Origin: Kingdonia uniflora
Taxonomy: Eukaryota > Streptophyta > Magnoliopsida > Ranunculales > Circaeasteraceae
Length of the DNA: 64,000 nt
NCBI GenBank assembly: GCA_014058105.1
Contig: JACGCM010002535.1
Span: 2,604,001 to 2,668,000, forward strand
Reading direction: 5' to 3'
Of this stretch, positions 45,901 through 57,172 are shown piece by piece. Position numbers and translations under genes: made by a program. Position 1 is the stretch's first letter. Every line of letters begins with the position of its first letter. A model generated the notes under the pieces. The model ran no database searches. It was not told where the DNA came from and saw only the letters and a list, made by a program, of their open reading frames with translations.

Positions 45901-48524
45901 GATTCGCCGTCATTGTCAAGAAAATATCAAGGTGATTATTGTGACGGGAAAATTGCCATTGAATCCTAGAATATCTCTGACATGTGTCTCGGGCCACCGA
46001 TGAAGGATGATGGTAGAATTAGTCTTTTGCCAGCATCTTTTAAGTTCAATCCTACCCCCATCAAATCTTTCAAACCACCATATAATTCAGAATGAAGCTT
46101 TCCTTGGTTCTCTGTAGCATATTTTATGCGATTTTGCTCTTTCACAGCCCAATAATCTACCAAAAATTCTTGAAACAATTTGCCACTTATTAAAATAATA
46201 GAGTACTCTATAGGGCGCTGGAAGAGCCGATACGAATAGTAATCCATCTGGGTTAGTCATTTAGTAGCAGGTCAATTATAATTGACGTCCCACTTCTTCA
46301 TTTCTGGTTCTCAACTAATTTCTCCATGTGAGAACAAAAGGACGTAGTGCATTGGTAAATATGCTGGGTGACATTCACTTATTCGCATAAGTTCATGCCC
46401 TCCCCTTAAATATACAACGATATCTCTAGTATTGGGGGCCTCTTGTTCATCTCCTGGAAGTATAACGACAATCTCATATGTCGATGAAAGGTTGTAGTGA
46501 CGTCGATCTGTTCTTGAACTATAATAAAGATGCATGTGGATATTAACATCTTGGTTGTCTATTGAGTACGCATTATTCAATACCTTGTATGCTTGACGAT
46601 TTATTCGAACAAATGGATTGTACTCCATCAAATTATCTTGGATGATTTTCAAAACATTGGTATTTAGTTGTGGGTTGCGGGATACACGTGTATTAAGTAC
46701 TGATGCAGAATCATAAATGTAAAGTTGTGCATAAGCTGCTTGTTTTCCCAAATCGATAGTAAATCCCCGACTCGATGTTTTAGCTCCCCATAGATTGAGA
46801 ATTGCTTGGGACCTCTGCCATTTTGAATTCTATTGTCTAATTTTACTCCAAGGCTGGTAAAAGCGTTAGCTGCATTGTACTTACGGATTTGACTTCGAAA
46901 TGATTTTGCATGTGATGAATCATCATCGTACAATTCTTGCATAGCTGGAGGAAGTGGTTGAAGAATAGGTAATCTTATCTTTCCTTGCTTCCTACATGTC
47001 CCAAAAAGAGGCCGATAACGCGATGAGTTTCTCAATTTTTCATCAAGCAAATGCAATGTATGGCATGAAGGACATTTGATATCCATATTTCCAAAATAAT
47101 GTCGAGTTTCATGGACTAAAGGATCAATATTGAACTCAAATTCCAAATCCATGTTATCATCATTAAAGAAGTATTCATCCATAAATGGTTCTTGCGGTGG
47201 CTCATTTACTTTGCAATCATTTAATTTAAAAGTTATATTATGCGATAGTTGAATAATTTTACTTAATTTTAGTGAGAAGCTTACATGTCAATGGGTTCCC
47301 TTGAAGATTCTCCTGTTTCAAAACTATGGTTTCTTAACTTAGTAGCAGTATTTGTTGTTTCATCAATACTAAGTATTTTAGATGGGGTAAACCCGCAATT
47401 ATCAGATTTTTCTCTAGCATTCTCCAAGCTGTTATGGAATTACTATCTAATATTATTAAATTAAAATCTGACAGTAAATTACTTTAAATTATTTTTGGAC
47501 TAAGTTTAGATCAACTTACGTGTTCCAATGATTGTTGACATCATTCATCGGAGACGCATGTGGCGCAATTGCCTCGTTTCTAGCTTCATAGCATCGTGAA
47601 TATTGTTGTGTTGATGTGTCCCCATTTAAATATACATCGTGATGAATATTGTTTATCGTTTGAAGGTAAAAAGTTGCAATTTTATTTCTTTTTTCTCTTT
47701 CTCGTATCGCACGTTGTACTAATGCACATTTGGAAGTTGCCACCGTAAAAGAGTTCTCGTCATTGATTCCCACATTTGTGTTATTATATGTATTGTTAAT
47801 AGTAGCATGCATCATTACAATTTGTCTTTCTTTCTCACGTCTCGCTCGTTGTGTTAATGAACGTTTCGATGGTGCATTGTTAGCAGCAACATATGGTTTT
47901 TGTTGTGTTAAAGAAATTTCTTCGGTTTGAAGATTATTCTCCCTTTGTACACAAATTTCAACAAAAGGTATTGTTGTAGTTATTTCAGATTCTGTTTGGG
48001 TATTATCCGCCGAAGAATTTCGCATTTCTGATCAAATGTTTTTATGTATTTAGTAGTTGATATATGTAAATAGTCATTTTGAGGAAATTAATATTATGTC
48101 ACATACTTAATGATGATATAAATATGTCATATGATATTTTACTTAAAATGTACTAATACATAACATGTTGCTTTTCTAATAAAATTTTTAAATGACATAC
48201 CTCTGTCCTATGCATTTTGCCTTTACGTATGTTTTTTTGTTCCTTTGCTAGAGCTTCCATGTTGGACCAATTAGCATTTCGTAGTATTGGCCGTTGTATT
48301 TGGTTCTCATTGATATTAGTGGTGTCAACAACCTTGTTTGCATTTTGTTCTCTAATCTGAACAATGAGGAAAACATATCAATCCCACTCTTGAGATATAG
48401 ATTAGATCAAGTATATGAAGTTAGTTTAATTTCTCAAAATGGGTTTGCATACTTGTGTCATTGACAAAGTTTTCTTCCTTTTCTTATCATTCTTATTTGC
48501 CGACTGAGTAGTTTCATTTCCCAT
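42916..48524 (-). pseudogene. Helitron RepHel protein (Rep nuclease + PIF1-like helicase), with stops
   Basis: It starts MGNETTQSANKNDKKRKK at 48524, with an apparent intron after SMTQ, then Lys/Arg-rich pieces (SLTQRARREKERQ, ALVQRAIREREKR at 47516-48025). A block at 46664-47182 has the CPSC..LH zinc-like motif, followed by the Helitron_like_N region (46311-46751) with QAAYAQLYIYDSA. The Rep part has the HUH-type GLPHMHAL (near 45720) and the two-tyrosine box KYIHKYIYKG (near 45295). Helicase motifs are Walker A GAPGTGKM (44261-44284), [10 protein letters not shown], and the final [15 protein letters not shown]. At least several stops and frameshifts separate the blocks, so it is probably inactive, but decay is moderate. 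Confidence 0.85.
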
Positions 48525-48560
48525 CTTTTCTTCGAACTTTGTGAAACGCAAGGAGCAACG

Positions 48561-49679
48561 TACAACTGTTAGAATATGGAATCATCAAAATAAACATTCA
48601 CATCAAAAGTAATAAAAGGCATTGCCAAACAGGGCACTACATACAAAATAGGTCCTTATGGTTTCCATATGAAACTAATTAATGTCTAATCAAATAGGGT
48701 ATGATTTATGCCTAATCAAACAGGGCACTAACTACCCATAAGTATTAAAAAAATGTTTTCTGGTTCTATAAATGTTCATGCCGTGATTGGCTAACTAATA
48801 ATCACCAGAAATTTCTATAAATGATCTTCGGTGGGAAGAAAACGCATGGTTTCATACATGAAAACATTTATATTTGTTCTCTTATATACTGTTCATATTA
48901 TGTACATGAAAACATTTATATTTGAGGGGATATTATAAATATAAATGTAATATGTATTAAACAAGTATGTTTGATTAATACGAACGGTGTCTCCAACACA
49001 CTTAAGCCTTCTCTCTTATACGAACGGTGTCTCCAACATTTATATTCTTTTTTTCAAACAGTTAGTTTAATATAAATGTATTAAAGCTAACTCCAATAAT
49101 TAATACATGAAAACTGTATGCTTGATTGAAACATAGCTTTAATACATTTATATTAAGAGAATAATCATGCACGGATTACCTTGATGAAAACATTCATATA
49201 AATGTTCTACGGTGGTGTCCCAGGATTCATCTAGGTACATTCTTTTCCCCTCAAATATATTAAGAGAACAATATATTGTATGAAACCACAGCTATATAAC
49301 AATTTCTTATATTGTTCTCATAAACCAATTATATAAGAGAATAGTAAATTGTATAAGAGAACAATATCTTGTACACTGTATGAAAATAGTATATGCACTT
49401 GTCTTAACAATATTGTATGAGAATAGTATATAACAGTACGTCTCTTGCAAAATGGGGAAAATGAAGTAATGATAAATAACAAATTCCAAAACCACAATTA
49501 TATCTAACGAAACAGAGTAAGATTGTAAAGTACTAAACTGATTGGTTTGCCCGTGCGATGTAACTACCCATAAGAATTTCATTAAGTTTGTTAATCAAAC
49601 ATGCTAGCATCACCTTAAATCGATATATTTAGTTTGTTTAAGAATGGTGACTACATATTTGTTTGATCATTTATCAAAG
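48561..49679. other. AT-rich region that should contain the Helitron 5' end
   Basis: There is no gene. Phrases such as ACATTTATATT, CATGAAAAC and TAACTACCCATAAG (about 48731 and 49560) recur. CCCGTGCGATG near 49551 resembles Helitron terminal sequence but no defined end can be drawn. Confidence 0.35.
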
Positions 49680-49756
49680 GTGATGTACTTCACTAAACTG
49701 GATTTGCGATCAGAGTACTACCAAGTTCGCATTGCTACAGGTAATGAGTAAAAGAC
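49680..49756 (+). pseudogene. Tiny Ty3/gypsy reverse transcriptase fragment
   Basis: VMYFTKLDLRSEYYQVRIA matches the reverse transcriptase motif usually read as FSKLDLRSGYHQIRI. The similarity covers about 25 codons, with an in-frame stop after GNE. No other gypsy sequence surrounds it. Confidence 0.6.
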
Positions 49757-50879
49757 GACACCAACCTCTCTTCTTCTCCAACCAGGGAATCTTTAAACGA
49801 AGAACAACAACAACTACAACGGAGCGAAGAAAAAAGCAAAACATTGATACCAGAGGAGAAGAAGGAGCCATTGAAGTTCATAACATGGAATGCCAACAGT
49901 TTCCTCCTTCGAGTTAAGAACAATCGACCGCTTTGTAGAGAGATAAAACTTAAGAAAGAAGGAATAAAAATGTAGAGATATGAAACTATGTAGTAGAGTA
50001 ATATTGCTAACATATGTATCGAACGAATGACAAAAGAAGCTCTGTTAATGGCTCTTAAATGTCGTGGAAAATGTATATGCAGATATACAGATAGAGGGAG
50101 TTACGAAAGCCTTATCCCTTGTTATATCGACCTGAATTTTACTTCATTATCATATATCGACATACAAACGTAAGAAGTAAATTTTACTATAACAAAAAAA
50201 TGTGTGAATTATTTGAGGCAGAGTGAGGAAAACTACTATAGGTTTTGTCTCTAAAAGGATGATGGCTAGGCTAAACTTGAGGTAATTTGATGCAGTAAGA
50301 TTGGATCTAAGCAAAAACTGGGATGAAGATGGACTTAGCAAGGCCTGATTTACTTTAGTAGGATTTAAAGAAAAATTTCAGAACTGATAAATGGGTACCC
50401 AAAAGCTAAGTCTATTATGACTTTACGAATGATGGATTCACATGAATCCCAGAAATACAAGAAATCCGCACACACCTGTGTAAAGAATATTTGACTGTAC
50501 CAAACTTTTCTCACCTGTGAATCTGAATGAAAATGAAAGTGCTGCAGAAGAATTAGTCTACCTTGAACTTCCTGCAATGCTTGAAATTACAATCGCGGAT
50601 TCGCAGTATTCCTATTAGGCCTCTATATCAAGCACTTTATGATGATAAGATTATCTCAAACCTTAGATCATGCGATTTTGGTAGATTCAAGTGGGATGTA
50701 TCAGACGCTTAGAACTGTTCCTTTATATTTAAGTTACTACTTTACATTCATATCTTTGGTTACTTAACAGACTACTCACTACAGTACTAACTACTCATCG
50801 AACAATTTTTAAATCAAATCAATTGCAATTATAAATCGAATCAAATCAGGTTTGTTGTGGTTGATATATAGTACAACTA
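49757..50879. other. Region without recognised genes
   Basis: AT-rich, short unsupported open frames only. Confidence 0.35.
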
Positions 50880-51316
50880 CTTAAATACCCATACAACTAC
50901 AGAAGTGTTCATTGTTGTATTTGCAGAAGTGTTCAAGGAGTAAATACGCCGAACGCTTGCCGTGGTCAATCTATAATACAACTACTTGAATACCCTTACA
51001 ACTACAAAAGTGTTTATTGTTGTATTTGCAGAAGTGTTCAAGGAGTAATTACGCCAGACGCTTGCCGTGGTTGATATATAATACCCATACAACTACTTGA
51101 ATGAAGTATAAAGATATAAAAAACCATACAACTACTTGAATGAGTACCTGTGTAGAATTCGCAGGAGGAGTTGATCCGGCACCCAAAAATGTGAAGAACT
51201 GAATGAAGAAGAGTTGTGGAAAATAACATTTATCAAGGATTTACGCATCTGCATATGAAGAAATGCAGAAAATATCAACAAAACCTATGTTAATATTTAG
51301 AGTGATGGTACATGTC
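50880..51316. repeat. Minisatellite block, copy A
   Basis: Two ~104-bp units each contain AGTGTT(C/T)ATTGTTGTATT, GAAGTGTTCAAGGAGTAA, ACGCTTGCCGTGGT and CCATACAACTAC phrases. They are followed by a non-repeated flank (CCTGTGTAGAATTCGC, GGCACCCAAAAATGTGAA, TTTACGCATCTGCATATGA). The whole block recurs at 51780-52395. Confidence 0.85.
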
Positions 51317-51779
51317 TTCAATCAAAAACTATTATGATTCTCGAGAATATGGTTCAAATGATCACATAACAATTTGGAAATCCTTATTATAAATATAAAT
51401 ATCCAGCCTTCATGGGGTTCTCTTGTTCTTATGGTTCACCCCATGGTTTCTTCCCCTCTCTGTTTCTTATTCAGTCTCAAATAGTTATGATGGTTTAAAA
51501 GTAAATAATGAAATTGTGATGTTTCAGATAAAAAAGATTCAATTTTGATTTGTTTTTCAAGGTGGGGTCTGTTAAGAGTGTTATCAACTTTGATTGGGTA
51601 TTTGAAATATGTCTCCAAATTCACTTGTAGTGAAAATGGAGAATCCCCAAGCTTCTCAGTAGTAGAGATCAGAAGTTCTGTGTTTTCAGATAAACAGGAA
51701 GCTAAGAGCACTAAGTCATTGCTTGTTTATCTTGGTTAATCACTGGTTTCATGTCTCTAGTTGCTTCAGTTAAGAAATG
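51317..51779. other. Spacer between the two minisatellite blocks
   Basis: Unique sequence without a recognised gene. A short plus-strand frame at 51545-51739 is unsupported. Confidence 0.4.
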
Positions 51780-52395
51780 TTTCGTTGTCTACAAAAGTGT
51801 TCATTGTTGTATTTGCAGAAGTGTTCAAGGAGTAATTACGCCGGACGCTTGCCGTGGTCGATCTATAATACAACTATTTAAATACACATACAACTACATA
51901 AGTGTTCATTGTTGTATTTAGAGAAGTGTTCAAGGAGTAATTACGCCGGACACTTGTCGTGGTCGATATCTACTTGAATACCCATACAACTACAGAAGTG
52001 TTCATTGTTGTATTTGCATAAGTGTTCAAGGAGTAATTACACCGGACGCTTGCCGTGGTCGATATCTAATTGAATGCCCATACAACTATAGAAGTGCTCA
52101 TTGTTGTCTTTGCATAAGTGTTCAAGGAGTAATTACGTCTGACTCTTGCCGTGGTCGATATATAATGCCCATACAACTACTTGAATGAAGTATAAAGATA
52201 TAAAGAACCATGCAACTACTTGAATGAGTACCTGTGTAGAATTCGCTGGAGGAGTTTATCCAGCACCCAAAAATGTGAAAACCTTAATGAAGGAAGAGTT
52301 GTGGAAAATAAGATTTATCAGGGATTTATGCATCTGCATATGAGGAAATGCAGAGAAATATCATCAAAACCTATGTTAATCTTTAGAGTGATAGT
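51780..52395. repeat. Minisatellite block, copy B
   Basis: Four units of about 100 bp with the same phrases as copy A, then the same flank in the same order (ACCTGTGTAGAATTCGC, GCACCCAAAAATGTGAA, ATGCATCTGCATATGA). The flank of B is more than 85% similar to A by eye. It is a direct duplication with unit-number change. Confidence 0.85.
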
Positions 52396-53043
52396 TGAGA
52401 GAAAGATAGAGAGTGATATGTACCTGTTGGGGAGAGAAGAATTTGGTAGAGGGAAATAATGGCTACAAATGTAATGGGTGGATGTAAGAAGACCATTTTT
52501 TTATTGGAAGTAAGAGAGGGAAAATGGGAAATTTAAACTTTAGATAAGTAGTTTGAGTAGTAGTTGTTAGTGGGTTGTTGGTGTAACGTGTCATTAAAAA
52601 CCAAAAGTAAAAACATGCACATGCAGACATGCTAATCTAATGGACACATGGCTTTCTATCTTTTTACTTTGCACGGTTTTAAAGTAGTTCAATGAGAGAA
52701 GTTGCAGTAGTTTCTTTCTTTAAAAATGTGTTTGCTTGTGATAACTGCTCTCAGTAAACTTAAATCAATTTTAAACCTTTGATCTATTTTTTCCCGCCTC
52801 GAGAGACTCATCAAAAAAAGTTTGTCATGATACAAGTACTCTAGAATATAATATATATATATTTATATATTTGATATTTATTCTTTTGTTGTTACTGTTA
52901 TGAATATTAAAGTTTATTATATTTCTTTTATTTTGATTGGAATATTAAAGTTTAATAGAAACTCAATTCATATAAATATATAAAAATGGAAGGGTTCTGA
53001 TTTAGAAAATTAAGTAGTGCTTCATTATATTCTACATGTATAG
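52396..53043. other. AT-rich spacer
   Basis: No gene recognised. TA-rich run near 52850-52870. Confidence 0.4.
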
Positions 53044-54850
53044 ATGCGAGATAAAGTATTAGTTAGGAGAGAACAAATTACCTGTTATTCCTGTGTCGAT
53101 ATGGACCCTTCTACATCAGGTCGATCTGATAGGGAGGACGCGATAGATCAAGATGAAGTCCAGTCTGTTAATATTGATGCGTTGCAGATTGAGAGTGTAA
53201 ATGTAGCTCTTCTACAAAGTATAATCAATGGAGAGGTTGTTGTCCCTGAAGTAGGTGTGAGATCATATCATTCTATTAAGGGTCACACAAACTTATATAA
53301 CTATGGCGAGGGGGCTGACGTCATGAAAGAATTTTATAGGCATATAGGTAGTTTGATAGGCGAATGGGACTCGATAATGGAGCACAATGGCAATTTGATC
53401 CGCCCCGTTAGGGATCCGCTCCGCCTTGCCCCGAACAGGGTGGGTTTGGGATGTATTAAATAGGTATGGGGGCGAGTATGGGAAGTACAACACAAATTCG
53501 TGGGGGAAGCGGGGCGGATTTAGGATTGCCTTAAAAAATTCATACCCGCCCCGTTCTATTTAAATAGTTTATTGCTATTACCCTTAAATATATGAATAAA
53601 AACCTATACAAAAGAGTTTTTTTATTGAAAAAATAGTTTTATTAGTTAAATGGGGGTGGGGATGGGATTTAGTTTTACAATATGGGGGTGGGTATGGGGA
53701 TTCTCGTTTAACTTAAATAGGTTTTGGGGCGGGGATGGGGGAACTTAAGCGATGATGGGGATGAGATTAACTCCCCCGCCTCAAATCCACCCCATTGCCA
53801 TCCTTAACCTTTATAGGGAGTTTACTTCTGAAGAAGGTAAATTATCATATTTTCTCCTTTTTGACTTAGAACATGAAAAGTTAGTTCGAGGTATAGCTCA
53901 AAGCATTTTCTTTGAGTATTTTACCGGGGTTGACACTAGTGAATTAGATGAAGGTTTTCTTTGTTATCTTGCTCAGATCGACTATGGGTTGAGTTTCTCC
54001 TAGCAATTTTGCTAAAGGCATATCGAATGAGATTAAAGCCTGTCCCATGCAGTAGAATGGGAATATGTGTAGGGTCCTGAAGGTTTGTAAAACTTTGAAC
54101 AAGAAATGGAGGGATGAGGGATCTGTGAGGCAGTTTTTTTATGAGGACGTTCTGAAGTATTATAATGTTAATTACTATAAATCTATTAAGGAGGAATATT
54201 TCTCGTCGGTATTTCCTTGGCCATTATTCTTTGACTTGGATTATGCTGGGAATGTGCAGAATGATTACTTAATTTGGGTTAAGGGAAAATGTATGCAGAG
54301 GCCAGATGAGGAAACATTAGGTCTTACATATAGGTCATTTAGAGAATGTAAGTATATATTTTACCTTCCGCTTTTGTATTCTTTTCAGTTAAGCTTTACT
54401 CACAAATTTTTGTTATGCGTAGATCCCCAAAACAAAGTTCGGAAGGAGGAAAGTTTGATGGACGTTGTTACTAGGAAAGGAATTAAGCTTCAGGAGGTTC
54501 TCGACAAGTTCGATATCGATTGAGTGAAGAAGGTGAACAGTAAATCTGTGAAGGTTCAGAAATATTGGGCAAAGCGACAGATGGCTAACAATGAGGAAAA
54601 ATATCCTTAAAGCTCTGCTCTGAATCCCATGGTAGGTTTTTCGATGGATACGGGTCTCTCCATTCCTAAGTTTGTCAAAGCTATGGCCCTTTTGCTTTAG
54701 CCCCTTGCGGTGATTCCTGGTTCGGTTGCTTCTGGCCGAAGAAAAACTGGAAATAATTTTTTTGGCAAAAGCATTATTTTGGACTCTGAGGAGGTAGAGA
54801 GTGCCTTGAAAAAGACGAAGCTAATCGATATTCCACATATAGGAACCTAT
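53044..54850 (+). pseudogene. Unidentified protein remnant, possibly retroelement-associated
   Basis: Three blocks read in order. 53044-53385: MDPSTSGRSDREDAIDQDE to FYRHIGSLIGEWDS. 53810-54003: LYREFTSEEGKLSYFLLFDL to LCYLAQIDYGLSF. 54065-54523: RVLKVCKTLNKKWRDEGSVR to LQEVLDKFDID, then a tail to about 54830. A G-rich foldback interrupts the first and second blocks. The style (acidic N-terminus, aromatic-rich middle, charged C-terminus) reminds me of antisense ORFs of Tat elements, but no motif proves it. It could also be a decayed host gene. Confidence 0.35.
53380..53805. mobile_element. G-rich foldback insertion in the unidentified ORF
   Basis: The left edge has AATGGCAATTTGATCCGCCCC (53386-53406 region). 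The right edge has CAAATCCACCCCATTGCCAT (53782-53801), giving inverted ATGGCAAT ends. The interior repeats GGGGATGGG, GGGGCGGG and their complements, with base composition unlike its surroundings. It fits a non-autonomous DNA element. The target duplication was not resolved. Confidence 0.5.
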
Positions 54851-55459
54851 CCCTCGATCTCACCTAAAGTCAAGCTGTCGCCAGTTCAAATTACTTCCAT
54901 CTCAGACTCAAGCATTTTTAATATAACTTCCCCAGTCAACATTCTAAACCACCCTGCGAACTGTTTAAAAACCTGGGTCAAGCTCAAACCAAAAAACCTT
55001 ATCCAGTCAAGGACACCTATCTCTTACGAACTCATCAGTTATTCAGTCAATCGTCACTATCCACATTGTTTGGAAAATGTGCTCTAACATGATGAAGAAC
55101 TACGGAGAAGGTCTATATAAAGGTAAAGTTCTAGAAGAGAGAAGGACGAAAAAAATTACACAAGAGATCATAAAAAAAATACTTTATTTTTGATTCTCAA
55201 CAACAGTTAGACTTCTTAATTACAAGGTTCACGCTTTTCTATATCTATTGAACACTTGTAATAAGATATCTGCCTCAAGCAATAAAGATACTTTTACAAA
55301 AATCCTCCACTCGGGGTCGTGGTTTTTTTACCTATTCAGAGGTTTTCCATGCAAAAATCACCTGTGCCATTTTTTACTTTCCATTAGAATTTTATTGTAG
55401 GTTCATTGGTATGATAACGAATTTTGGGCCATTTTGAGCTTACTAAATTTGTCCATTAC
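54851..55459 (+). promoter_or_regulatory. Candidate 5' LTR of the right gypsy element
   Basis: A TATATAAAG box at 55114-55122 is followed by a purine-rich stretch and ends before ATTTGGCGTCGTGTG, a common junction in plant gypsy elements. The left limit is a guess, since the 3' LTR is not in the window. Confidence 0.4.
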
Positions 55460-55531
55460 ATTTGGCGTCGTGTGTAGGAAAGATTGCATTTCCACGATAT
55501 CCTAAGACACTCTTTTACTACAACTTCTATC

Positions 55532-56779
55532 ATGGTTACTTCTAGACGACCAACTACAGGGAACCAGCTCAATGTTTCAATGGAGCCAGGGCAATCTACA
55601 GAGTTATAGGCGAATCTCAACGCTGAAATAGTGAAACGCGCCGAGCTAGAACTTAAGGTAACAAAGGATCGGGTGCTTTACGAGAAGGAGCTTAACACAG
55701 AATGACAAGCTCGTTTGATAGCACTCAAACGAAATAAAGACTAGATGACAACAATGTAGACTGCCCTAGAGGCTCTGCAAAATACTTAGCAGGCTCCTCC
55801 AGCCAGAGGTCACGATCAGTTGCCAGAGACATCCCGTGTTTCTATAAGGGAGAGATTGGAACCTTGAGGAGACGCCAGTAAAGCTGTTTCTAGGAATCTT
55901 CAACATGAACCGCAACCCTCCATATATTTAGGGGGTGAAGTTATATCCAAAATTAGCCCAAGTCACCGAATTTCTATCCATCAGGAGGAAGAACAGCGAC
56001 CTCAACACCAAGTTTTGGCTGGAGATCGCCTGAGTGAAGGTACATGCACTCATCATCCACATCCTGCTTGCCCAACGATTTAACCAGTACGTCATTACGT
56101 CACGAAAGAGCATATGGACCAACGAATTAAGGAGTTGATCGAAACACAAGTTCTGGGTACTACCTGCGACATTACAAAATTACAATGAAGTCTGATTGCC
56201 CAAGAGCTATTCGATATGGAGATATTAAAAGGTTTCCATACTCCAAAAATTTGTAAATATAAAGGTACTGACCCAAAGTAGCATATTCAGCAGTACCGTG
56301 ATTCATTGGGGTTTTACTCCAATCTCAACCACATTTTCTACCGTCTGTTCGCCACAAGTCTACAGGAGAAACCACTCTGATGGTTCCACTCTCTCCCTGA
56401 AGACTCCATATATACATTTAATCAGCTACAAAAATAGTTCATAATGGCATATACTTACAACCGGGACAAGGAGGAGAATTTATATTCATATATCAGTCTT
56501 AAGCAGTCACAAGGTGAGAAGCTTGAGGATTTCTCGAAGAAATTTCTTGAGCTCGCACGAAAAGTGGATAACCTCGATCAGAAAATAGTCGTTACTGCTT
56601 TTACCAATGTGTTCCGGCTCGACTGCAAGGCCAATGAGCACCTCTTCCTTAACAAACCTACGACCTTGGAGGAGATGCTCACCAAGGTCAACAGTTACGT
56701 TGACCTAGAGAGGATGATGTCTAAGCGACAAAAATCTACTAAGTCCATCCTCTCCCCCAAGGGCCCATTTACAGATTGA
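55532..56779 (+). pseudogene. Gypsy gag, many stop codons
   Basis: It starts MVTSRRPTTGNQLNVSMEPG. After a coiled-coil-like part (EIVKRAELELKVTKDR) comes the retrotransposon gag domain: KGTDPK.HIQQYRDSL, WFHSLPEDSIYTFNQL, and the clear stretch 56444-56779 with GEKLEDFSKKFLELARKV. At least ten in-frame stops occur. Nearly all are TAG where CAG is expected or TGA where CGA is expected. In gypsy elements gag forms the particle shell. Confidence 0.75.
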
Positions 56780-57172
56780 TGTAATAAATAAAATGGGGAA
56801 CATGGAGAGCAGAAATGTACCAAGGGCAAGACTGGCTACCCTCGGAAAGGCGGTCCACCAAAAAAACCCATCCTCCCAAAGATGAACATCCGAATCTCTG
56901 TAATTTTTCCGCTACTTTTGATGGATATACTCTACCGCGTCTCTCAACCACTGGAACCAATCGATAGTTGACCGTATTGTCTATATCATAAGGTAAGCCA
57001 TCATTCTGCTGATAATTGTTATGCTTTATAGAAGTTGTTCAAATACATTTTTAAAGAGGGACGGATGCTCGAATATATTGTCGACCTGAAATCATATAAA
57101 GATGGCAGCTATACGAAGTAGCTTGAAGTTATTCAGGTCAATGATCAAGTTGAGGAGAAACATCTTTACCAT

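Larger units (their letters stand above)
41555..48560 (-). mobile_element. Helitron (rolling-circle transposon) carrying RepHel
   Basis: On the minus strand the element ends in a hairpin (ACCCGT, 8-base loop, ACGGGT), then TGTA and CTAG at 41558-41555, followed by T, as expected for a Helitron 3' end and its A|T target. Upstream on the same strand lies a RepHel gene with Rep and helicase motifs. The 5' end (a TC start) was not located; it must be beyond 48524, so the right coordinate here is only a minimum estimate. Confidence 0.85.

Noticed and set aside
48730..49575. TAACTACCCATAAG direct repeat as LTR pair or element ends
   Set aside because: The match covers only about 14 bases and has no further terminal signals.
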